From assembly GCA_003508005.1 (NCBI GenBank), contig DNUE01000016.1:1-12189 (forward strand): a DNA stretch of 12,189 nucleotides. The letters run 5' to 3'. A program made the translations under genes and the position numbers. This document shows positions 1 through 7,329 of the stretch, one piece after another. The notes below the pieces were generated by a model. The model saw only the letters and a program-made list of their open reading frames with translations, was not told where the DNA came from and did no database searches. Within the stretch, counting starts at the first letter, position 1; each line of letters starts with the position of its first letter. The stretch comes from Desulfobulbaceae bacterium. Its GTDB lineage: Bacteria > Desulfobacterota > Desulfobulbia > Desulfobulbales > Desulfobulbaceae.

Positions 1-769
<769 letters not shown>

Positions 770-790
770 TGCTGTTTCCTGTTACATTTT

Positions 791-900
791 CGGTGGACGG
801 TGGATGGTGCACGGTGAATGATGTACGGTACAGGGTTTGCAGTCTGCCTGAAACCGTAGACCTTAACCGTAAACCTTATACCATAAAGCACAAACCCTGA
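791..900. repeat. Two facing arrays of a degenerate 7-bp repeat (consensus NNAYGGT) between gltX and glnS
   Basis: On the plus strand 791–839 divides into seven consecutive heptamers: CGGTGGA, CGGTGGA, TGGTGCA, CGGTGAA, TGATGTA, CGGTACA, GGGTTTG. From 854 to 900 the complementary motif runs the other way: CCGTAGA, CCTTAA (one base short), CCGTAAA, CCTTATA, CCATAAA, GCACAAA, CCCTGA. Read on its own strand each array fits NNAYGGT. The arrays face each other, so the transcript can fold. One hairpin pairs 824–829 (TACGGT) with 853–858 (ACCGTA) and 831–834 (CAGG) with 847–850 (CCTG). There is also a 9-bp outer pair, CAGGGTTTG at 831–839 with CAAACCCTG at 891–899. The right array ends exactly at the gltX stop codon. 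Function is unknown: it could be an intercistronic hairpin, a terminator or a protein-binding array. Confidence 0.75.
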
Positions 901-2379
901 TTACTTGTAGAGTCGGTAAATGCCCTTGAGCCTTGTCGCCACCTTCTCCCGTCCCAGGGCGGCCAGGACATCGAACATGCCCGGGCCTGCCAATTGGCCG
1001 GTAAGCAAGGTGCGCATCCCATTGATCAGGATGCCCGGCTTGATGCCCAGTTCCTCAGCCATTTCTCGGGTAGCGGCCTCGGCGCTCTCCTTGTCGAAGA
1101 CCTGGAGAGCGGAAAACCGTTCGGCCAGTTGGGGAAACCACCCTATCAGCTCAGGGTGTTTGAGAATATTCTTGGCCAGAGACTGCGGGTCGATGGCGAA
1201 GTCGTCAGCAAAATAGGCTCGTCCGCCGGCGGAGAAGTCATTGATCGTGTGGAACCGCTCACGGATCAGTTCCAGGGTGGCCAGAAACCACTCACGGCGG
1301 GAAGTGTCGTAGTCGTCATGCCAGAGTCTCTGCTCCTGAAAATGTTTTTTTACCATATGCCCGATTTCGGCAATGGGCATGGTCCGCAGATAATGGCTAT
1401 TGATGGCGATAGCCTTGGGGTCGGTAAAAAATTTAGGATCGTCCTTGCGGTAGTTGAAGATCGAATTGGTCCTGCCGATGCGCTCAAGGGAGAAGGCTTC
1501 GATGAGTTCCTCCCGGCTGAAGATCTCCCGGTCGTCGCCGGGGTTCCAGCCGAGCAGGACGAGGAAGTTGCACAGGGCCCAGGGGATGAAGCCCCGGTCA
1601 CGGTAAAACTGGACCGCCACAATCTCGCCATGACTGCGCTTGGAGATTTTGCGCTTCTGCAGGTCCAGGGTCAGGGGCATGTGGGCAAAGATCGGTACCG
1701 GTGCCCCCAGGGCCTCGTAGAGAAGTACCTGGCGGGTGGTGTTGGTCATGTGGTCCTGGCCGCGGATGACGTGGGTGATGCGGTCGCGGATGTCGTCCAC
1801 CACATTGCAGAGGAGGTAGAGGGGCTTGCTGTTTGAACGAACGATGACAAAGTCCTCGATGTCGTCGTAGCGGCGCTCAATGCGGCCGAGCACCTTGTCG
1901 TCGTAGCCGACAACGCCTTCCTTTTTTTCGACCTTGAAGCGGATGACGGAGGGGATTCCAGCCTTTTCCCTGGCCTCGATTTCCTTGCTGCTCAGGTTGC
2001 GGCAGGTGCCATCGTACTTGACGTCGACTTTGGCGGTCATAGCCGCGTCCCGCTTGCTTTCCAGTTCCTCCTTGGTGCAGAAGCACTTGTAGGCGTGGCC
2101 GCTTTGGATAAGCTGCTCGGCGGCCCGCAGGTGGTCGGCAGCGAATTCGCTCTGGAAATAGGGGCCCTCGTCCCAGTCCAGCCCAAGCCAGGTAAGGCCG
2201 TCCAGGATGCCGTCGATGGACGCGCTGGTAGAGCGTTCTTCATCGGTATCCTCGATGCGCAGGATGAGCTTGCCACCGGTCTTTTTGGCGAAGAGCCAGT
2301 TCAGCAGGGCTGTGCGGGCGCCGCCGATATGCAGATAGCCGGTGGGGCTTGGGGGAAAACGGACACGTACTTCAGGCAT
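901..2379 (-). CDS. gltX: Glutamyl-tRNA synthetase
   Basis: Attaches glutamate to tRNA-Glu (class I synthetase, cytoplasmic), 492 residues, close to the usual bacterial length. The N-terminus MPEVRVRFPPSPTGYLHIGG carries the HIGH motif in its normal GluRS form HIGG (17–20). RIEDTDEERS follows at 41–50. The second ATP motif is KISKR at 244–248. A Cys-X-Cys at 99–101 and Cys126 resemble the zinc-binding insert of Escherichia coli GluRS, but the position of the fourth ligand (His in E. coli) is Asn128 here. The C-terminal helical anticodon-binding part is intact, with GIKPGILINGMR and LTGQ near 446–463. The frame is open for 51 more codons upstream, but this Met is chosen because the family begins here and an AAGGAG lies 7 bases before it. 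The gene has its own promoter (2458–2486) and is followed by glnS. Whether it also charges tRNA-Gln cannot be read from the sequence; the presence of GlnRS makes that unnecessary. Confidence 0.97.
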   Translation of the reverse strand: MPEVRVRFPPSPTGYLHIGGARTALLNWLFAKKTGGKLILRIEDTDEERSTSASIDGILDGLTWLGLDWDEGPYFQSEFAADHLRAAEQLIQSGHAYKCFCTKEELESKRDAAMTAKVDVKYDGTCRNLSSKEIEAREKAGIPSVIRFKVEKKEGVVGYDDKVLGRIERRYDDIEDFVIVRSNSKPLYLLCNVVDDIRDRITHVIRGQDHMTNTTRQVLLYEALGAPVPIFAHMPLTLDLQKRKISKRSHGEIVAVQFYRDRGFIPWALCNFLVLLGWNPGDDREIFSREELIEAFSLERIGRTNSIFNYRKDDPKFFTDPKAIAINSHYLRTMPIAEIGHMVKKHFQEQRLWHDDYDTSRREWFLATLELIRERFHTINDFSAGGRAYFADDFAIDPQSLAKNILKHPELIGWFPQLAERFSALQVFDKESAEAATREMAEELGIKPGILINGMRTLLTGQLAGPGMFDVLAALGREKVATRLKGIYRLYK

Positions 2380-2434
2380 AGACGACTCCTTAAAACGACA
2401 CGTGCGCCCTCCGGCGGTGTGCCTATTTTTCAAA

Positions 2435-2444
2435 GTTGCGCAAC
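2435..2444. promoter_or_regulatory. Perfect 10-bp palindrome at the start of the gltX transcript
   Basis: GTTGCGCAAC is a perfect palindrome. It lies about 14 bp downstream of the gltX -10 element, so in the early transcribed region or leader of gltX. The half GCGCAAC occurs again at 2522–2528, on the edge of the dyad between the two promoters. The position suits an operator, but no regulator is identified and a chance occurrence is possible. Confidence 0.3.
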
Positions 2445-2457
2445 AGCAGGGAAAGAC

Positions 2458-2486
2458 CTTATATCGTTTCGCCCCCCTTTTTTCAA
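2458..2486 (-). promoter_or_regulatory. Sigma70-type promoter for gltX
   Basis: On the minus strand, TTGAAA (complement at 2481–2486) and TATAAG (complement at 2458–2463) are separated by exactly 17 bases. Each hexamer matches the sigma70 consensus at five of six positions. Transcription would start near 2451, giving a leader of about 70 bases before the gltX ATG at 2379. Confidence 0.7.
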
Positions 2487-2496
2487 GAGGGAAGGA

Positions 2497-2523
2497 GCGG
2501 TTAGCTCCATCCGGAGCTTCCGC
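2497..2523. promoter_or_regulatory. Dyad between the divergent gltX and serA promoters
   Basis: AGCTCC at 2503–2508 and GGAGCT at 2513–2518 form a perfect 6-bp inverted repeat around ATCC. A second layer pairs GCGG (2497–2500) with CCGC (2520–2523). It lies just upstream of the -35 elements of both gltX (2481–2486) and serA (2545–2550), so it is probably not transcribed from either. A protein-binding site acting on both promoters is the natural reading, but this is inference. Confidence 0.35.
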
Positions 2524-2544
2524 GCAACGCATTCTACTTTCCTG

Positions 2545-2573
2545 TTGTCGAGGAAAAGGTTTGGCGTTATAAT
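2545..2573 (+). promoter_or_regulatory. Sigma70-type promoter for serA
   Basis: TTGTCG at 2545–2550 and a perfect TATAAT at 2568–2573 are separated by 17 bases. The start site would be near 2580, leaving an AT-rich leader of about 50 bases with little evident structure before serA. Confidence 0.75.
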
Positions 2574-2632
2574 TCCTTTTTATTTCTCAAAAATCAACGA
2601 GTATATATATTCCATCTTTTAAGAGGAAAATG

Positions 2633-4231
2633 ATGAAGGTACTGATCAGTGACAATCTCTCGCCGGTGGGCGAGAAGATTCTCAGAGACGCCGGCCTGGA
2701 CGTTGATGTCAAGACCGGCCTGCCGCCGGAAGAACTCAAGGCCATAATTCCGCAGTATGACGGTCTGGTCATCCGCAGCGCAACCAAGGTCCGCCAGGAT
2801 ATCATTGAAGCGGCCACCAATCTCAAGGTGGTCGGCCGTGCCGGCATCGGCCTGGACAACGTCGACATTCCGGCCGCCAGCCAGAAGGGCATCGTGGTGA
2901 TGAACGCCCCGGACGGCAATGCAACCACTGCGGCGGAGCACGCCATTGCCATGATCATGTCCCTGGCCCGCAACATACCCCAGGCCACCGCCTCGATGAA
3001 GGCGGGCAAATGGGAGAAAAAGAGCTTCATGGGCCGCGAAGTGACCGGCAAAATCCTGGGGATCGTCGGCATCGGCCGCATCGGCTCCATTGTCGCCAAC
3101 CGGGCCCAGGGATTGAAGATGAAGGTCATCGCCTATGACCCGTTCATGCCGGCGGAACTGGTGGAAAAGATCGGGGTTGAACTGGTGGATCTTTTGGAAC
3201 TGGCGAAGCGCGCCGATTTCATCTCCGTGCATACGCCCCTGACCAAGGAAACCCATCACATCCTGTCCACCGAATTTTTCACCAACATGAAGAAAGATGC
3301 CATGTTCGTGGACTGCGCCCGGGGAGGGGTGGTGGACGAGGTTGCCATGTATAAGGCCCTTGCTGAGGGGCAGATCGCTGGTGCTGCGTTGGATGTCTTC
3401 GAGAAGGAGCCAACGAGCCTGGAGGGTACGCCGTTGCTCGGCCTGCCTAATTTTATCTGCACACCGCACCTGGGCGCCTCCACCAGTGAGGCCCAGGAGA
3501 ATGTGGCGGTGGCTATTGCCGAGCAGGTAGCGGATTATCTGCTCAAGGGAGTGGTGCGCAATGCGGTGAACGTGCCGTCGGTGAGCGATGACGTGCTCGC
3601 CTCCATCGGACCCTATATAACCCTTGGGGAAATGCTCGGCTCGCTGCACATGCAGATCGCCCGGGGCGGAGTGGAGGAGGTGAATCTTGAGTTCACCGGC
3701 GATCTGGCCGGGCTCAACACGAATCCCATTACGGTTTCCTTCCTCAAGGGATTGTTCACCCCGATTCTGCAGGACGCGGTCAACTTTGTCAACGCGCCCC
3801 TGATCGCCAAGGAGAGAGGAATACGCATCGTGGAGTCCCGAAGCGAGCAGGCCGCTGATTTTACCAATCTGCTGCTGGTAACGGTCAAGACCACTGAGGG
3901 GAAAAACATGCTGGTGGGCACCGTGTTCGGCAAGAAGGAACCCCGCCTGGTCCGACTCAATTCTTTCCGTCTGGAGGCCTTGCCGTCCGGACATATGCTC
4001 CTGGTATACAACAAGGACGTACCCGGGGTGATCGGGGCACTGGGCACTCTGCTGGGAGAACACAAGGTGAATATTTCGCGGATGACCGTGGGCCGGGAGG
4101 AGTCCTCCCAGCAGAATGTGATCCTGTTGAACACCGATACCCATATCACCAAGGATCTGTTGGCGAAAGTGAAGAAGTTGCGCCATATAGATGACGCCAT
4201 GGTCCTGGAACTGCCTCCCTATTTCCAGTAA
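2633..4231 (+). CDS. serA: D-3-phosphoglycerate dehydrogenase, long form with ACT domain
   Basis: First committed step of serine synthesis: oxidises 3-phosphoglycerate to 3-phosphohydroxypyruvate with NAD+. The product is 532 residues, the length of the long (type 1) form. Residues 1 to about 310 are the substrate- and NAD-binding domains, with the dinucleotide loop GIVGIGRIG (143–151). The catalytic set typical of the D-2-hydroxyacid dehydrogenase family is present: Arg in CARGGVV (about 230), Glu in DVFEKEP (about 257) and His in TPHLGAST (279). About 320–450 fits the allosteric substrate-binding domain (LGEMLGSLHMQIA onward). The last 80 residues are an ACT domain (LLVYNKDVPGVIGALGTLLG), which in this family usually senses serine. 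Two ATGs are adjacent, at 2630 and 2633. The AGAGG at 2622–2626 is better spaced for the second, so 2633 is chosen; the difference is one Met. It has its own promoter and diverges from gltX. Confidence 0.97.
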   Translation: MKVLISDNLSPVGEKILRDAGLDVDVKTGLPPEELKAIIPQYDGLVIRSATKVRQDIIEAATNLKVVGRAGIGLDNVDIPAASQKGIVVMNAPDGNATTAAEHAIAMIMSLARNIPQATASMKAGKWEKKSFMGREVTGKILGIVGIGRIGSIVANRAQGLKMKVIAYDPFMPAELVEKIGVELVDLLELAKRADFISVHTPLTKETHHILSTEFFTNMKKDAMFVDCARGGVVDEVAMYKALAEGQIAGAALDVFEKEPTSLEGTPLLGLPNFICTPHLGASTSEAQENVAVAIAEQVADYLLKGVVRNAVNVPSVSDDVLASIGPYITLGEMLGSLHMQIARGGVEEVNLEFTGDLAGLNTNPITVSFLKGLFTPILQDAVNFVNAPLIAKERGIRIVESRSEQAADFTNLLLVTVKTTEGKNMLVGTVFGKKEPRLVRLNSFRLEALPSGHMLLVYNKDVPGVIGALGTLLGEHKVNISRMTVGREESSQQNVILLNTDTHITKDLLAKVKKLRHIDDAMVLELPPYFQ

Positions 4232-4326
4232 CCGGCAGGCACGCAACAATGCCAGCCCGTTGAATCAATGGAAGGAGGCGGTGCTGATTTTTTGCTCAGC
4301 CAGGCGCTGTCGACGAAAAATGAACA

Positions 4327-4347
4327 GCCGGAGTTGCCTGCTCCGGC
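4327..4347 (+). other. Stem-loop just ahead of the DUF1844 gene
   Basis: GCCGGAG (4327–4333) and CTCCGGC (4341–4347) form a perfect 7-bp stem around a 7-base loop. No run of T follows, so it does not look like an intrinsic terminator. It ends 4 bases before the GGAG that may serve as the ribosome binding site of the next gene, so it may affect mRNA stability or translation. The role is inferred. Confidence 0.45.
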
Positions 4348-4368
4348 ACGTGGAGAGTGAGCGACATC

Positions 4369-4692
4369 ATGAGTGAGATGCAGAACTGTAAACCCTGCCC
4401 CGATGGGCGGGTCCGCAACGAGGCCGGCAAGTGTGTGATGCCCGAGGTGACCTTCACCAGTTTTGTCCTGTCGCTGAACACTACGGCCCTTTTTCACCTG
4501 GGCGAACTGCCCCACCCCGAGACCGGGGAGCGGAAGGTGGATTTGGAACTGGTCAAGCATTCCATCGACACCCTGATCATGCTACAGGGCAAGACCAGCG
4601 GCAACCTGGACACCAGTGAAAACGAGCTGCTGAGCCACATCCTCTATGACCTCAAGATGCGCTTCATTAAGGCCAAGGATCAGTCCCGCTGA
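4369..4692 (+). CDS. DUF1844 family protein, function unknown
   Basis: A small soluble protein of 107 residues with no signal peptide or membrane segment. The core PEVTFTSFVLSLNTTALFHLGE, followed by a short PETGE loop, then DLELVKHSIDTLIMLQGKT and a C-terminal LLSHILYDLKMRF, matches my memory of the DUF1844 family, common in deltaproteobacteria and related phyla. The biochemical role is not known to me. The N-terminus has an extra short segment with three cysteines (CKPC and one at VRNEAGKCV), which might bind metal; this is speculative. The start is uncertain. A GTG at 4357 is in frame but only one base from the GGAG at 4352–4355, whereas ATG 4369 is 13 bases from it. The ispE start follows 14 bases after its stop, so the two are probably co-transcribed. 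Confidence 0.85.
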   Translation: MSEMQNCKPCPDGRVRNEAGKCVMPEVTFTSFVLSLNTTALFHLGELPHPETGERKVDLELVKHSIDTLIMLQGKTSGNLDTSENELLSHILYDLKMRFIKAKDQSR

Positions 4693-4706
4693 GATTCTCC
4701 GCGCAG

Positions 4707-5615
4707 GTGCCTACGACTGAACAAACGCTGGAGCTTGACGCGCCGGCGAAGATCAACCTGTATTTGCGGGTGACCGGCCGGCGGGCGGACGGCTATCACT
4801 ATCTGGCTACCCTCATGCAGAAGATCTCCCTGTTTGACCGGGTGCTGCTGCGCAGGATCGACAGCGGAATCCGGGTGCATTGTCCGGACAGCAGTCTCCC
4901 CGAGGATGAGGGCAATCTGGTCTACCGGGCGGCCTGCCTTTTTCTGCAGACCATGGCTCCGCGCCTTTACGGGAGTCTCGGCGTGGAGGTCACCCTCAAA
5001 AAAAATATTCCACTGGCCGCCGGCCTTGGCGGGGGGTCCAGCGATGCGGCGGCGGTCCTGGTCGGAATGGATCAGCTCTTTGCGACCGGTTGCAGCGAAG
5101 CCGAGCTGCTGACCATGGGCAGCCGACTCGGCGCCGATGTCCCGCTGTTCATCGTAGACTGGCCTGCAGCCTGGGCCACGGGGATTGGAGACCGGCTTCG
5201 TCCGGCCGTGCCCCTGGCCGGGTATCGGGTTGTTCTGGTCAATCCAGGTTTCTCTGTAGAAACTGGCTGGGTCTATGAGAATTTTGCATTGACAGCGGTA
5301 GGAAAAAAAATTAACCTTAAAAATTTTGACGACCAGCAAGCTGACGATGCGGGGTGCCCGTTTATCCGCAGGGCCATTCGTCCCGGTGAGTTGGTCAATG
5401 AACTGGAGGCGGTCACCGCCGGAAAGTTTCAGGAAATATACAGCTTGCGGCAGAGGTTGCTGAAGGGAGGCGCTGTCGCAGCCATGATGACCGGCAGCGG
5501 TCCTTCGGTTTTTGGCTTATTTACAGGACAGGAAGAAGAAAAGGCGGTTGCCTGCGGCAGGGAGTTATCGCGGGAGTTCCCAAAGACGTTTCTGGTCAGC
5601 CCCCTGACGTCATGA
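4707..5615 (+). CDS. ispE: 4-diphosphocytidyl-2-C-methyl-D-erythritol kinase
   Basis: Phosphorylates CDP-methylerythritol with ATP in the non-mevalonate (MEP) route to isoprenoid precursors; a GHMP-family kinase. The product is 302 residues. PAKINLYLRVTGRRADGYH at 13–31 is the conserved start of the family, with the catalytic Lys at 15. PLAAGLGGGSSDAAA at 102–115 is the GHMP ATP-binding loop. LGADVPLF around 141–148 contains the conserved Asp144. MTGSGPSVFGLF near 261–272 is the C-terminal glycine-rich motif. The start is GTG at 4707, which places PAKINL where the family has it. No clear ribosome binding site precedes it, so translation may be coupled to the DUF1844 gene, which ends 14 bases earlier. 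Residues 198–214 (KKINLKNFDDQQ) are an AT-rich linker unlike the rest in base composition. tRNA-Gln and prs follow. Confidence 0.95.
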   Translation: MPTTEQTLELDAPAKINLYLRVTGRRADGYHYLATLMQKISLFDRVLLRRIDSGIRVHCPDSSLPEDEGNLVYRAACLFLQTMAPRLYGSLGVEVTLKKNIPLAAGLGGGSSDAAAVLVGMDQLFATGCSEAELLTMGSRLGADVPLFIVDWPAAWATGIGDRLRPAVPLAGYRVVLVNPGFSVETGWVYENFALTAVGKKINLKNFDDQQADDAGCPFIRRAIRPGELVNELEAVTAGKFQEIYSLRQRLLKGGAVAAMMTGSGPSVFGLFTGQEEEKAVACGRELSREFPKTFLVSPLTS

Positions 5616-5638
5616 TGTGTTCGTCACTGCATTTTGCT

Positions 5639-5713
5639 TGGGGCGTCGTCAAGCGGTAAGACACAAGACTTTGACTCTTGCACTCGCAGGTTCGAATCCT
5701 GCCGCCCCAGCCA
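5639..5713 (+). tRNA. tRNA-Gln, anticodon TTG (UUG), CCA encoded
   Basis: A full cloverleaf of 75 bases. The acceptor stem is TGGGGCG (5639–5645) with CGCCCCA (5703–5709), including the U1–A72 pair that is characteristic of tRNA-Gln in E. coli. The D-arm contains AAGCGGTAAG. The anticodon stem is CAAGA/TCTTG (5664–5668 and 5676–5680) around the loop CTTTGAC, giving anticodon TTG at 5671–5673. The T-arm GCAGG TTCGAAT CCTGC is perfect. The discriminator is G5710, followed by CCA 5711–5713. It is the only glutamine tRNA here and can in principle read both CAA and CAG. It lies 23 bases after ispE and 20 bases before prs, so it may be cut out of a longer transcript. Confidence 0.97.
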
Positions 5714-5733
5714 ACTCAGAAAAGGCTTAGACA

Positions 5734-6672
5734 ATGACCAATCGCATCAAGATTTTTTCAGGCAATGCCAACAGGGTTATGGCGGAGGAGATTTGCCGTC
5801 ATCTGCAGGTCCCCCTGTCGGTGGCAGAGGTGAAGAAATTCAGCGACGGAGAGATTTTCGTCGAAATAGGGGAGAATGTCCGCGGCACCGATGTCTTTGT
5901 CGTGCAGCCCACCTGCCCGCCGGTCAATGATCACCTGATGGAACTGCTGATCATGGTGGACGCCCTGCGTCGCGCCTCGGCCCGGCGCATTACCGCAGTC
6001 ATTCCCTACTACGGTTATGCCCGCCAGGACCGGAAGGTGAGGCCGCGGGTACCGATCACCGCCAAGGCAGTTGCGGAAATGCTCATGGCGGTCGGTACCC
6101 GGCGGGTGCTGTGCATGGACCTCCACGCCGGCCAGATCCAGGGTTTTTTCAATATCCCGGTGGATCACCTCTATGCGGCGCCGGTACTGCTGAAATATAT
6201 CCGTGATCAGTTCAGCAACGTGGTCATGGTTTCCCCTGATGCGGGCGGCGTTGAGCGGACCCGCGCCTTTGCCAAGCGCTTGAACGCAGAATTGGCGATC
6301 ATCGACAAGCGTCGGGAGCGGGCCAACGAGTGCGAGGCACTGCATGTCATCGGTGATGTTGCCGGTCGTACCGCGGTGCTTCTCGATGATATGGTCGATA
6401 CCGCCGGCACTTTGTGTGGGGCGGCCGCCAAGCTGATGGACAGGGGAGCGAGCGAGGTCCATGCCTGTTGTTCCCACGCGGTCCTGTCCGGGCCTGCCAT
6501 TGAACGGCTGGAAAAATCGTGCATCAGGTCCCTGGTGGTGACCAATTCGATCCCCCTGCGCGAAGATGCAAAGCGCAGTGCGAAGATAAAGGTGCTGTCT
6601 GTTTCAGAACTGCTTGGTGATGCGATCAGCCGGATCCATTCGGAGGATTCGGTCAGTTCGCTTTTTGTCTAG
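5734..6672 (+). CDS. prs: Ribose-phosphate pyrophosphokinase (PRPP synthase)
   Basis: Makes 5-phosphoribosyl-1-pyrophosphate from ribose 5-phosphate and ATP, feeding purine, pyrimidine, histidine, tryptophan and NAD synthesis. The product is 312 residues, the normal class I length. Landmarks in order are KIFSGNANRVMAEEI at the N-terminus, KFSDGEIFVEI (35–45), PYYGYARQDRKVRPRVPITAK (91–111, the flexible ATP loop), MDLHAGQIQGFF (128–139, with the conserved His131), VSPDAGGVERTRAFAK (166–181), and the PRPP/ribose-5-phosphate loop LLDDMVDTAGT (216–226). The C-terminal SVSSLFV is typical. ATG 5734 is preceded by AAGG at 5724–5727. The order ispE–tRNA-Gln–prs–rplY–pth is one I associate with deltaproteobacteria. 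Confidence 0.97.
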   Translation: MTNRIKIFSGNANRVMAEEICRHLQVPLSVAEVKKFSDGEIFVEIGENVRGTDVFVVQPTCPPVNDHLMELLIMVDALRRASARRITAVIPYYGYARQDRKVRPRVPITAKAVAEMLMAVGTRRVLCMDLHAGQIQGFFNIPVDHLYAAPVLLKYIRDQFSNVVMVSPDAGGVERTRAFAKRLNAELAIIDKRRERANECEALHVIGDVAGRTAVLLDDMVDTAGTLCGAAAKLMDRGASEVHACCSHAVLSGPAIERLEKSCIRSLVVTNSIPLREDAKRSAKIKVLSVSELLGDAISRIHSEDSVSSLFV

Positions 6673-6713
6673 TCTTGTATTTATTTGAAATTGTTTAATG
6701 TATATTGAGAGGG

Positions 6714-6721
6714 AAGGAGGT
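6714..6721 (+). promoter_or_regulatory. Very strong ribosome binding site of rplY
   Basis: AAGGAGGT at 6714–6721, five bases before the ATG at 6727, matches the anti-Shine-Dalgarno sequence over eight bases. It is the best ribosome binding site in the window and suits a highly made ribosomal protein. Confidence 0.8.
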
Positions 6722-6726
6722 ATTCC

Positions 6727-7281
6727 ATGATTCAGATCAGCATGCCGGCGGCTTTTCGGTCCACCTTTGGCAAGGGCGCATCCCGGCAGTTACGCATGAA
6801 GGAGTTCACCCCGGCGGTGGTGTACAGCGGAGGCAGCGCCGCAATGGCCCTGCAGTTTGAAACGGCAGTGCTGTACAAGAGCCTTCTTGAAGTGCACGGC
6901 CGCAACGTTATCGTTACCCTGAAGATTGACGGGGACGATAAGGCCGAACGCCACGCTTTGGTCAAGGAAGTCCAGAAGGACCCGGTTAACGATCAGGTGG
7001 TGCATGTGGATTTTCTGGAGATCGCGCTGGATAATCCGGCCGTTTTTGCCGTGCCCCTGAAATTCGTAGGAACCGCCAAGGGCGTAGATCTGGGGGGCGA
7101 ACTGCATCTCTTGAAAAATAAAGTGCAGCTCAAGGGCTGTCCCGTGGACATCCCTGACAACGTCGAGGTCGATATACAAGACCTTGCCCGTGGCGACTCC
7201 CTTTCCTTCGGCGATATGAAGCTGCCGCCAAAGGTTGAAATGCTGGATGATGCCAAGGCAGTTTGCGTATCGGTGTTCTGA
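6727..7281 (+). CDS. rplY: 50S ribosomal protein bL25, long CTC/TL5 form
   Basis: Binds 5S rRNA in the central protuberance of the large ribosomal subunit. The product is 184 residues, about twice the E. coli protein and matching the general-stress/CTC two-domain form. Residues 1 to about 93 are the 5S-rRNA-binding barrel (RSTFGKGASRQLR near the N-terminus, then LVKEVQKDPVNDQVVHVDFLEI at about 78–99). Residues 95–184 are the second beta domain (VPLKFVGTAKGVDLGGELHLL; CPVDIPDNVEVDI; GDSLSFGDMKLPPKVEML). The usual N-terminal motif KGASRQLR stands in for GKGAARRLR. It begins 54 bases after prs, and the gap contains an AT-rich block but no promoter I would defend, so co-transcription with prs is likely. 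The stop is followed by a strong hairpin. Confidence 0.94.
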   Translation: MIQISMPAAFRSTFGKGASRQLRMKEFTPAVVYSGGSAAMALQFETAVLYKSLLEVHGRNVIVTLKIDGDDKAERHALVKEVQKDPVNDQVVHVDFLEIALDNPAVFAVPLKFVGTAKGVDLGGELHLLKNKVQLKGCPVDIPDNVEVDIQDLARGDSLSFGDMKLPPKVEMLDDAKAVCVSVF

Positions 7282-7297
7282 TTCAGAGATAGTCTGC

Positions 7298-7329
7298 GCT
7301 GAGCTGTGCTTCTCCCGGCACGGCTCAGC
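7298..7329 (+). terminator. Hairpin after rplY, probable terminator or attenuator
   Basis: GCTGAGCTGTGC (7298–7309) pairs with GCACGGCTCAGC (7318–7329) over 12 positions with one G·T wobble, around an 8-base loop. The following bases are T-rich (TTCTCTTCC then ATTTTG) but not a clean T tract. It begins 17 bases after the rplY stop. It may end or attenuate the ispE–rplY transcript, or protect its 3' end; partial read-through to pth is possible. Confidence 0.5.

Noticed and set aside
994..1836. 280-codon plus-strand frame across gltX
   Set aside because: Antisense shadow of gltX, which has all its synthetase motifs on the minus strand.
2594..4249. 551-codon open frame on the minus strand across serA
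   Set aside because: It lies wholly opposite serA, whose motifs are complete. The translation is His/Gly/Gln-rich with no family resemblance, as expected for the antisense of a GC-rich gene.
4283..4300. GCTGA/TCAGC hairpin with a T run after serA
   Set aside because: The T run is in the loop, not after the stem, so it is not an intrinsic terminator.
5605..5612. TGACGTCA palindrome at the end of ispE
   Set aside because: It lies in the last codons of ispE and a single 8-bp palindrome is expected by chance.
5639..5713. tRNA-Gln as an attachment site for an integrated element
   Set aside because: No integrase nearby, no repeat of the tRNA 3' end in the window, and the tRNA is flanked by core genes.
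5758..6477. 239-codon minus-strand frame across prs
   Set aside because: Opposite a complete PRPP synthase; composition His/Gly-rich and no motif.
6675..6706. Possible promoter between prs and rplY (TTGTAT and TATATT)
   Set aside because: The two hexamers are 20 bases apart, too far for sigma70, and no better pairing was found in the AT-rich block.
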